Shown one piece after another: positions 1 through 5,750 of a stretch of DNA of 10,848 nucleotides. A program made the position numbers and the translations under genes. Position 1 is the stretch's first letter. Each line of letters begins with the position of its first letter. The stretch covers positions 1 to 10,848 of the forward strand of contig JANXEB010000076.1 in NCBI GenBank assembly GCA_025058985.1, given 5' to 3'. This stretch comes from Candidatus Aenigmatarchaeota archaeon (lineage in GTDB: Archaea; Aenigmatarchaeota; Aenigmatarchaeia; CG10238-14; SpSt-28). The notes beneath the pieces were generated by a model that saw nothing but the letters and a program-made list of their open reading frames with translations, was not told the origin of the DNA and ran no database searches.

Positions 1-858
1 TATTGTTACATGTAAAGCGTTTTCTATCACCTTTCTCCAACTAATAGCCTCTCTAGTTCTTGCTCCAGATAGACTGCCATCATATTCTGTGGATGTTGTT
101 ATATATACCGAGTAATCTAGACCATTTTTAAACTGAGCCCACCATATTGTATGATGTTTAGATATTCCTCCCCCTATTATTAAGGCTCCAATTTTTTTAC
201 TATTCCAAACAAAATCACTTAAAAATTGTTCGTCTTTTATTAAATTGATAAAAACTTTTTTGTTTTTTTGGAAATTGTACCAAATTTGATAACCAACAGC
301 ACCATCATAAAAACCAGGAACTATTACAGGAATTTTATTTTTATAGCTCTGATATAAAAAAGAGTCTTCTTTGTTTATAAACTTTCCAAGCTCCCAACAA
401 AATTCATAACTAGATAGCTCCTTATCTTTAATTTTCTCTACTAAAGAAGAAACTTTTTTTTCTATAATTTCTCCATAGTTTTTAAATGGTATAAACACAT
501 TTCCTAACCTATGTAGCTTCCTTTTAACTAATTCTCTGTCATCAACAAAAAAACTTCCACAATAATAATCTGAAAAACTTCTTGCTAAATCATGATCTAT
601 AGCTCCGCAAGTTGTTATAACAACGTCGAAAAATTTGTTTTTTAAAAAATCTTTTATAATTCCCCTTACTCCAGTAGAAATTATATTTCCAGTAAAAGAA
701 AGTATTCTTTTACAATCTTTATCTTTAATCATTTTTTCAATTATTTTTATTCCTTCATAAAAATACATTCCGTTAAATCCGCCAATGTTAGAAAAATTTT
801 CTATTACTTCCTTTATTTCATCACCCTTTTTTATTTCTATATCAGTTACTTTTTTCAT
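1..858 (-). CDS. dhs: Deoxyhypusine synthase, C-terminus cut off by window edge
   Basis: This enzyme transfers the aminobutyl group of spermidine to a lysine of initiation factor aIF5A, the first step of hypusine formation, using NAD. I translated the minus strand from the ATG at 858 and read 286 codons open to the window edge. Family hallmarks are visible: the NAD-site stretch SFTGNIISTGVRG (residues 54-66), TTCGAIDHD (82-90), the catalytic block GGGISKHH with the Schiff-base lysine at residue 234, then WWAQ, TEYDGSLSGA (257-266) and AISW. Archaeal homologues run to roughly 310-340 residues, so a few tens of C-terminal residues should lie outside. The ATG overlaps the aIF2-alpha stop codon as ATGA, which indicates translational coupling and makes this the third gene of a deoC-aIF2A-dhs operon. 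The aIF5A gene is not in the window. Confidence 0.95.
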   Translation of the reverse strand, partial: MKKVTDIEIKKGDEIKEVIENFSNIGGFNGMYFYEGIKIIEKMIKDKDCKRILSFTGNIISTGVRGIIKDFLKNKFFDVVITTCGAIDHDLARSFSDYYCGSFFVDDRELVKRKLHRLGNVFIPFKNYGEIIEKKVSSLVEKIKDKELSSYEFCWELGKFINKEDSFLYQSYKNKIPVIVPGFYDGAVGYQIWYNFQKNKKVFINLIKDEQFLSDFVWNSKKIGALIIGGGISKHHTIWWAQFKNGLDYSVYITTSTEYDGSLSGARTREAISWRKVIENALHVTI

Positions 859-1625
859 TTTATTCTTTTAAAGTCAAAATTGATTTTTTTATTTTCGGCA
901 ATTTTTTTTATATTTTCTAACTCTTTTATTATTTTTCTTTCTTCATCTTTTGGATTTTTAGTGGAAAGCTTTAAAAGATATCTTGGTGCTGAAAGATAGA
1001 TTATTTTATAGTTTTTGTTTTGTAGTTCTTTTAGAATTTCTGTAATTAAATTAATACCATTTTTTTCTATAGAACTTATGTTTAACTCATACTTTATCTC
1101 TGTGATTTTTTCTCCATATCTTTCTTTTAAAGCTTCTAAAATTGTCTTTTTCCACTCTTCGTCTATTTTCAACTTTTCTAGAGTGTTTTCTTTTTGCCTT
1201 ATTTCATCAAAAGCCAAGAATAAATATCCAAATTTTTTTTGGAGCAGAAAACCAACTTCTTCATAAGCTTGGTCTAAATTTTTATTCATTTTTTTTGCAA
1301 TTCTTTCTAGAATTTTTTCAGCTGTTTCTTCCTTTCTAAATTCATTCATTTTTTCTTTTTTCTCTATTTCAGAAACTCTTTTCAAACTTAAATGCACAGT
1401 ATTGTCTTTTTCCTCAACTTTTATAACCTTAGCAACAACAATATCATTTATTTTTACAACTTCATTAATATCATAAATCCATTTTCCAACAGCTTCTGAT
1501 ATATGGATTAAACCTTTAAAGTTTGGATACTCCAATAGATTGCACCAAGCTACAATATTTGAAGTTTCATAGATTTTTGCGACAACCAATTCGTTTTCTT
1601 CAGGGATGCCTGGTCTTCTAACCAC
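855..1625 (-). CDS. eif2a: Translation initiation factor aIF2 subunit alpha
   Basis: This is the alpha subunit of the archaeal aIF2 heterotrimer, which delivers initiator Met-tRNA to the small ribosomal subunit. The 256-residue length is normal for the family. An N-terminal S1/OB domain covers about residues 10-85, with ELVVAKI near its start, GLIHISEAVGKWI at 38-50 and HLSLKRV at 78-84. A helical middle domain follows at about 88-170 and an alpha/beta domain at about 175-256, with SAPRYLLKL at 212-220. The start is a GTG lying inside the last codons of deoC (8-base overlap). It is chosen because it gives the family-typical opening MVRRPGIPEENELVV. The stop overlaps the deoxyhypusine synthase start as ATGA. 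In many archaea this gene is followed by nop10; here deoxyhypusine synthase follows instead. Confidence 0.95.
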   Translation of the reverse strand: MVRRPGIPEENELVVAKIYETSNIVAWCNLLEYPNFKGLIHISEAVGKWIYDINEVVKINDIVVAKVIKVEEKDNTVHLSLKRVSEIEKKEKMNEFRKEETAEKILERIAKKMNKNLDQAYEEVGFLLQKKFGYLFLAFDEIRQKENTLEKLKIDEEWKKTILEALKERYGEKITEIKYELNISSIEKNGINLITEILKELQNKNYKIIYLSAPRYLLKLSTKNPKDEERKIIKELENIKKIAENKKINFDFKRIK

Positions 1626-2262
1626 CTCTACCTTTTATTATTTCTACACTTGCTGAAGAACCTATTCTGCTCGCCCCTCTTTTTATAAATTCAACTGCTT
1701 TATTATAATCTCTGATTCCACCGGATGCTTTTATTCTTATTTTTTCACCAACAACTTCTTTTATTATTTCAACGTGTTTTAGTTCCGTTGGTCCTTTTAG
1801 TCCAACAGCTGTTTTTATAAAATGTGCTTTACTATTTAAAACAATTTCAGAGGCTTTTTTAATCTCCTCTTCACTTAATTCTGGAGTTTCCACTATTACC
1901 TTAACTATTTTGTCTTTACTTCTCTTTACAATTTTTTTAAGTTCTTCGCTAACAAAGTCATAATCCTTGTTCTTAAAAGCTGCTCTATTCATTACTACAT
2001 CTAATTCATCAATATAATCAAAAACATCTTTTATTTCTGTTAGTTTGGCTTTTGTAGTTTGACAACCATAGGGAAATCCTATTACTGTACATACTTTTAT
2101 ATTAGTGTTCGCAAGCAGCTCTTTTACCATTTTTGTATAATATGGTAAAACAACCACAGCATAGAAATTATACTGTTTCGCTTCTTCAACTAGTTTAATG
2201 ATATCTTCTTTAGTACAGTTCGGATTTACGTTAGTGTGTTCTATGAACTTTTCTATTTCCAT
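1618..2262 (-). CDS. deoC: Deoxyribose-phosphate aldolase
   Basis: This class I aldolase interconverts 2-deoxyribose 5-phosphate with acetaldehyde and glyceraldehyde 3-phosphate in the cytosol, in deoxynucleoside salvage. The protein has 214 residues, typical of the short archaeal/bacterial form, and is a TIM barrel. Visible signatures are IEHTNV near the N-terminus, ELDVVMN with the active-site Asp at 88, FIKTAVG with the Schiff-base Lys at 150, KASGGIR with the second active-site Lys at 178, and the phosphate-binding RIGSSAS at 199-205. It is the first gene of the run with aIF2-alpha and deoxyhypusine synthase, and its final codons contain the GTG start of aIF2-alpha. The ATG at 2262 lies only 28 bases from the divergent prefoldin start. 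A catabolic aldolase leading a translation-factor operon is unusual company. Confidence 0.95.
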   Translation of the reverse strand: MEIEKFIEHTNVNPNCTKEDIIKLVEEAKQYNFYAVVVLPYYTKMVKELLANTNIKVCTVIGFPYGCQTTKAKLTEIKDVFDYIDELDVVMNRAAFKNKDYDFVSEELKKIVKRSKDKIVKVIVETPELSEEEIKKASEIVLNSKAHFIKTAVGLKGPTELKHVEIIKEVVGEKIRIKASGGIRDYNKAVEFIKRGASRIGSSASVEIIKGRGG

Positions 2263-2290
2263 ATATTATTTTTCTTTTAATTTAAATTAA
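2263..2290. promoter_or_regulatory. 28-base divergent promoter region between deoC and prefoldin
   Basis: The gap is almost entirely A and T. For prefoldin, the box ATATATTA at 2261-2268 is centred about 26 bases upstream of the ATG at 2291, the spacing expected of a TATA box for a leaderless archaeal transcript. For deoC on the minus strand, TTAATTTAAA (2281-2290) is centred about 23 bases from its ATG. Each box therefore sits next to the start codon of the opposite gene. No Shine-Dalgarno sequence is visible for either gene. This is inferred from spacing and composition; AT-rich genomes produce such boxes easily. Confidence 0.45.
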
Positions 2291-2707
2291 ATGAAGAAGG
2301 AGAAAGAGGTTGCTCAAAAAGTTTACTACTATAAATTGTTGGAAGAAAATTTAAAAACACTAATAGCTATGAAAGAAAGTGAGGAAAATAAGTTGAAGCT
2401 GATTAAAAACGCTATAGAAATTTTAAAAAAACTCGATTATACAGATTGTTTAATACCTATTACAGATAGTTTGTTCGTAAAAGCAAAAATTCTGGATAAA
2501 GAAAAGTTTTTAATTAACGTTGGGCATAACGTTCTTCTAGAAAAAAATCTAAAACAAAGCATAGAATTTTTAGAAAATTCTGAAAAGGAAGTAAGCACAA
2601 ATTTACAAAGATTAGAAAGAGAAATTAATCAGCTTTATATTACCTACAAATCTTTAGAGTTTGATATTAGGAAGAGAAGCGAGGAGATAAAAAAAGAGAG
2701 CGGCTAA
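2291..2707 (+). CDS. pfdA: Prefoldin subunit alpha
   Basis: Prefoldin is a cytosolic, jellyfish-shaped hexamer of two alpha and four beta subunits that captures unfolded proteins and hands them to the thermosome. The 138-residue length fits the alpha subunit. An N-terminal coiled-coil helix (about 1-47) is followed by the beta-hairpin core (about 52-88) and a C-terminal coiled-coil helix (about 88-136). The alpha-type core is readable as IPITDSLFVKAKI at 55-67 and KFLINVGHNVLLEKNL at 72-87. The beta subunit is not in the window. The gene is transcribed alone from a short divergent promoter region shared with deoC. Its last 54 bases, coding for the end of the C-terminal coil, lie antisense to the end of the rhomboid gene. 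Confidence 0.9.
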   Translation: MKKEKEVAQKVYYYKLLEENLKTLIAMKESEENKLKLIKNAIEILKKLDYTDCLIPITDSLFVKAKILDKEKFLINVGHNVLLEKNLKQSIEFLENSEKEVSTNLQRLEREINQLYITYKSLEFDIRKRSEEIKKESG

Positions 2708-3280
2708 TGTCAGGAATACAATAAACCTAATGGTTTTCTCTTTTACAAGGGTTAATGCAATTAAAACTCCAGTGAATAAACCGAAAAGATGAGAAAGAAA
2801 ACCTATTTGTGAAGGTATAAATAATCCGAGAAGATTTATTACTAAAAAAATAGCTCCAACTACAATGAATGGTAATGGCATTATTATTCCAATAGGAGAT
2901 AGAACTATTGTTGTAGGGAACTTTATTGCTCCGAAACCTATTAAGCCAGAGATAGCAGCTGAAGCTCCTAGACCTAGAAAATTTTCTTTATAAAGAATGA
3001 GTGAAATAGCACCAATATAGCCGGAAAGTAGATATATTGTCAAGAAAAGTAATTTTCCTGATCTTTCTTCAACTGTTGTTCCAACTAGAAGCAGAGCTAT
3101 TAAATTATAAATTAAGTGATAAACGTCTACATGAAAAAATATACATGTTAATGGTAGGTAATACTTACCTTCAAAGAAAGATTTTTTATTGAAGGAAAAC
3201 TCTTCTACAATAAAAGGGTTGAAAAGTGAAAAAATAAAAGTTAATATATTTGAAAAGAAAATAAAATAAGTTAGTTTCAT
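2654..3280 (-). CDS. Rhomboid-family intramembrane serine protease
   Basis: Rhomboids cleave transmembrane helices inside the membrane using a Ser-His dyad. The protein has 208 residues and about six hydrophobic segments. Family motifs occur in the expected order: HVDVYHLIYNLIAL at 50-63 (the His and Asn of the H-x4-H-x3-N signature), GLGASAAISGLIG at 103-115 with the nucleophile Ser107 preceding a helix, and SHLFGLFTG at 163-171 with catalytic His164. The usual GxSG is GASA here, so the glycine after the nucleophile is alanine. It lies 15 bases downstream of a membrane-protein gene on the same strand, probably in one operon. Its C-terminal codons overlap prefoldin alpha antisense by 54 bases. 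The substrate is unknown. The dyad is intact, so I call it active rather than an inactive relative. Confidence 0.9.
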   Translation of the reverse strand: MKLTYFIFFSNILTFIFSLFNPFIVEEFSFNKKSFFEGKYYLPLTCIFFHVDVYHLIYNLIALLLVGTTVEERSGKLLFLTIYLLSGYIGAISLILYKENFLGLGASAAISGLIGFGAIKFPTTIVLSPIGIIMPLPFIVVGAIFLVINLLGLFIPSQIGFLSHLFGLFTGVLIALTLVKEKTIRFIVFLTLAALFFYLLASLPNIKL

Positions 3281-3295
3281 TAATTCGTGAGGTTT

Positions 3296-3823
3296 TTATT
3301 TCTTTTCGCCACCGCCAGTCATTAAAAAAACTATTATACCAACGGTTACTAAAATCATTATGATAGCTGCTATAGTTCCTTCATTTATTACTAGAGTTCC
3401 CCATGTTATATTAGATATACCTGGAAAAACTAGATTCAACCCACCGCTAGATAGAAACAAGAGAATGCCTATTATTATTACTGTACCAGCTATAAATTTT
3501 CCAGCTTTTTCAAACTTAATTTCTCCAAAACCAGTTACACCTATAAACAGGGCAAACATCATCAATACTAAGACTATAGTAAGTATTACTACAACGCCTT
3601 GGCCAAAGTATACTGTTAGAAAATTTACGAATGGTTTTACAAACGGAGAAGCTGCTACATACAAAGCAAAACCTAAAGAGATTACCAAATTCGCTACTTT
3701 TCCTGGTTTATCTGTTCCGAATATTTTTGATTTTGCTAGTAGTGCATAAACTACAGAAAATACTATTAGAAACGGCAAGTAGAATTCAAATAGCTCTGAT
3801 TGATATGGAAACACGAAAGCCAT
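3296..3823 (-). CDS. Five-helix membrane protein of unknown function
   Basis: I do not recognise a characterised family. The 175-residue protein has about five hydrophobic segments, near residues 14-30, 42-58, 76-96, 108-126 and 149-168. The loop after the first helix is basic (KSKIFGTDKPGK, 31-42) and the short C-terminal tail is GGGEKK. There is no signal peptidase site, no cysteine and no obvious catalytic motif. The reading frame is well supported: the segments are cleanly spaced, the ATG at 3823 sits at leaderless-promoter distance from a TATA-like box, and the plus-strand frames over the same interval look like shadows. It is followed after 15 bases by the rhomboid protease, so the two are likely cotranscribed. 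It could be a substrate, partner or merely a neighbour of that protease. Confidence 0.75.
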   Translation of the reverse strand: MAFVFPYQSELFEFYLPFLIVFSVVYALLAKSKIFGTDKPGKVANLVISLGFALYVAASPFVKPFVNFLTVYFGQGVVVILTIVLVLMMFALFIGVTGFGEIKFEKAGKFIAGTVIIIGILLFLSSGGLNLVFPGISNITWGTLVINEGTIAAIIMILVTVGIIVFLMTGGGEKK

Positions 3824-3855
3824 AATTAATTATTACTAGAAAAATTTAAATATAG
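3824..3855. promoter_or_regulatory. 32-base divergent promoter region, membrane protein / tRNA-Thr
   Basis: Two AT-rich boxes are visible. On the minus strand, TATTTAAA (3845-3852) is centred about 25 bases from the membrane-protein ATG at 3823. On the plus strand, AATTAATTATTA (3824-3835) is centred about 26 bases from the first tRNA nucleotide at 3856. Both spacings match archaeal TATA-to-start distances for leaderless or leader-free transcripts, with each box lying beside the opposite gene. The tRNA could therefore start at its mature 5' end. Position and composition are seen; promoter function is inferred. Confidence 0.5.
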
Positions 3856-3929
3856 GCCCTGGTAGCTCAGACAGGTAGAGCGGTTGCTTGGTAAGCAATA
3901 GGTCGCGGGTTCAAATCCCGCCCAGGGCT
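3856..3929 (+). tRNA. trnT: tRNA-Thr (anticodon GGT)
   Basis: The 74-nucleotide cloverleaf was folded by eye. The acceptor stem GCCCTGG (3856-3862) pairs with CCAGGGC (3922-3928). The D stem is GCTC/GAGC (3865-3868 with 3878-3881). The anticodon stem GTTGC/GCAAT has one G-U pair, and its loop TTGGTAA places anticodon GGT at 3890-3892, reading ACC and ACU. The T stem is GCGGG/CCCGC with loop TTCAAAT. The discriminator is T at 3929. G1-C72, C2-G71 and U73 fit archaeal threonine identity as I know it. CCA is not encoded and there is no intron. The gene is much richer in GC than its surroundings. Confidence 0.97.
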
Positions 3930-4122
3930 ATGAATTAATAACTATAACTATGTATAATTTCAGTTCATTTTTACACCTTGTCTAAATTCGAATCAGGCGG
4001 TTTTGGTTATAGATGTGAAACATTTTAACAAATGATAAAGTTTAAAAAACAAGGATATCTTCTACCTACCACTAACTTCATATAGAGTTAAAAATCAAAA
4101 GTAAGAATAAGAATTTGAATTT
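3930..4122. other. 193-base intergenic region, nothing clearly identified
   Basis: This is the longest non-coding stretch in the window, between tRNA-Thr and the hydrogenase maturation protease. Reading frames on the plus strand are under 20 codons. A slightly less AT-rich patch (CAGGCGGTTTTGG, near 3994-4006) and a small inverted repeat CATTT-TAAC-AAATG (near 4021-4034) are visible, but I cannot fold a convincing RNA from them. A weak TATA-like run TTAAAAATCAAAA (4088-4100), centred about 29 bases before the ATG at 4123, could be the promoter of the downstream gene. No Shine-Dalgarno sequence is seen. Confidence 0.4.
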
Positions 4123-4500
4123 ATGAAGATATATGTATTCGGTAATCCCATTTTGGAAGAAGATAACTTAGCTTTAAGAATTTCTCAAAAGTTAAAAAAA
4201 ACATTTCCAGATATAGAATTTTTGGAAAGAGATTCAATAGAGGATATTGAAGGAGATGAAATTGTTTTAATAGATGTGGCAAAAGGTATAAAGAAAGTTG
4301 AACTAATAGAAAGTTTAGATAAATTAGAGGTTAAAAAATTATATTCTTTACATGATTATGATATAGCATATGAACTAAAGTTATTAGAAAAAATAGGAAA
4401 AGTTAAAAAAGTAAAAATAATAGCTATTCCATTTGATATGCAAGAAGAAGTTGCTATTTCTGAAGTAGAGAATTATATCCATTTAATTTTCAAAAAATGA
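4123..4500 (+). CDS. [NiFe]-hydrogenase maturation endopeptidase (HycI/HybD-like)
   Basis: These peptidases check for nickel in the large-subunit precursor and remove its C-terminal peptide, after which the active site closes. The protein has 125 residues, a little short for the family. The N-terminal VFGNPILEED resembles the GxGNxLxxDD opening, with Asp14 in the place of the first metal ligand. Asp51 in VLIDVAKG and His77 in SLHDYDIAYELKLL match the other two ligands of the HybD type (Glu16, Asp62 and His93 there). The gene faces the hydrogenase large-subunit gene and overlaps it by 28 bases. That large subunit ends in a normal cleavable extension, so enzyme and likely substrate are neighbours. 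It has its own transcription unit, opposite in direction to the hydrogenase operon. Confidence 0.85.
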   Translation: MKIYVFGNPILEEDNLALRISQKLKKTFPDIEFLERDSIEDIEGDEIVLIDVAKGIKKVELIESLDKLEVKKLYSLHDYDIAYELKLLEKIGKVKKVKIIAIPFDMQEEVAISEVENYIHLIFKK

Positions 4501-5750
4501 GAAGCACAACTAAAACAAGGATCGTAAGCTCTTATCAAAGCTTCTATCATATGTTGCAATTCATGCTTATTTTTATCTAAATTTTGTTCTATTAAGTCTT
4601 TTATATCTAATTCCATATGAATTTGGTTTTGAGCAGTTGGAATAACAAAATTTCCAAATTTTACTTTTCCTTCACTATTAAAATAATACATATGGTATAA
4701 AGTACCTCTCGGCGCTTCTAAAACCCCAATACCTTCATTTTCTCTTATTTTAAAGCTTATTGGTTTCTCTTCTTTAAATTCAAAGCTTTCTAAGATTTTA
4801 ATAGAAGAATCTATGCAATGCAGTATTTCTATAGCTTGTGCTAAGTTGTTATCAAATATGTTATTTGAGGGAAACTTGTCTATATATTTTTTTGCATCTT
4901 TTTTTGTATCTTCATCTAACTCATCTTTATTTAAATTTAATCTAGCTAATGCTCCAACTCTATAAGGCTTTCCAGTAAATTTGAAAGCTGTTGATTGAGA
5001 GTAAGGTATAACTACTCTATTAACAAAATTCCAATAGTTTTCCTCTCGAATAATTATACCATCACTACTTCTTATTTCTCCTTCCAAGAAATTGAAATGT
5101 GGTGTACAGAGAGCTACGTATAAACTTTCTTTTTCAAAAAACAAACTAGAATTTCCAAATATTTCTATTAAATTTAAAACATTGTTTCTAACATTTTTTA
5201 GTTTTTCCAAAACATTTTTTATATCATCATTTTTAGGAATTCTTAAAAATCCACCGACTGTAGCAAATGTCGGATGAATAGCTCTTCCAGCTATTACTTT
5301 ACACAATAAGTTACCAGCTGCTTTAACTTCAAAAGCTTCTTTTATTATATTAGGATTTTCTTCACCAATTTCAAATATAGAGTCTTTTTTCATTACATCT
5401 GGCAAAGAAAGAAAATAGAGATGCATTCCATGATCTCTTATCATTAAACCAAACATAGATAATTTTCTCATTATTTTTGTTTGTTCACTAACTTCAATTC
5501 CAAAAGCTTTTTCTACAGCTTCTATACAAGCAAACAAATGTGCAATACTACAAGTTCCACAAATTCTTGAAATAAAAGAAGGAATTTCAAAATATTTTTT
5601 TCCTATAACACCTTGTGTAAAAAATCTTTTGTTTTCACTTACTTTTAGTTTAACGTATTCGACTTTTCCATCCCTAACTTTAACTTCTAAACCAGTATGA
5701 CCTTCTGTTTTACTTATTTCTTCTATATTAATATCAATATCTCCGTGCAT
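4473..5750 (-). CDS. [NiFe]-hydrogenase large (catalytic) subunit, group 3-like
   Basis: This subunit carries the Ni-Fe(CN)2CO site for reversible hydrogen oxidation. The protein has 425 residues, in the range of cytosolic group 3 (sulfhydrogenase alpha-type) subunits. The N-terminal motif is RICGTCSIAH (62-71), supplying Cys64 and Cys67. The C-terminal motif is DPCFSCASH (410-418), supplying Cys412 and Cys415. GRAIHPTFATVGGF (155-168) and LEAPRGTLYHMYY (344-356) are also typical of group 3. Seven residues, FLKIKWI, follow His418 and form the peptide expected to be removed on maturation. There is no transmembrane segment, so the enzyme should be cytosolic. The gene starts inside the end of the small-subunit gene (17-base overlap) and is last in its operon. 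Group 3b-like is my best guess; a tree would be needed to place it. No hyp maturation genes lie in the window. Confidence 0.93.
   Translation of the reverse strand: MHGDIDINIEEISKTEGHTGLEVKVRDGKVEYVKLKVSENKRFFTQGVIGKKYFEIPSFISRICGTCSIAHLFACIEAVEKAFGIEVSEQTKIMRKLSMFGLMIRDHGMHLYFLSLPDVMKKDSIFEIGEENPNIIKEAFEVKAAGNLLCKVIAGRAIHPTFATVGGFLRIPKNDDIKNVLEKLKNVRNNVLNLIEIFGNSSLFFEKESLYVALCTPHFNFLEGEIRSSDGIIIREENYWNFVNRVVIPYSQSTAFKFTGKPYRVGALARLNLNKDELDEDTKKDAKKYIDKFPSNNIFDNNLAQAIEILHCIDSSIKILESFEFKEEKPISFKIRENEGIGVLEAPRGTLYHMYYFNSEGKVKFGNFVIPTAQNQIHMELDIKDLIEQNLDKNKHELQHMIEALIRAYDPCFSCASHFLKIKWI

Noticed and set aside
3360..3749. Plus-strand reading frame of 129 codons opposite the five-helix membrane protein
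   Set aside because: Its content (many Pro, Thr, Ile, Asn) fits the reverse complement of hydrophobic codons. The minus-strand frame has clean helices, a promoter at the right distance and an operon partner.
3930..4122. Possible C/D-box small RNA on the minus strand (two CTGA tetramers, near 3970 and 3992)
   Set aside because: No RTGATGA C box lies at the spacing needed before either CTGA, and no terminal stem could be formed.
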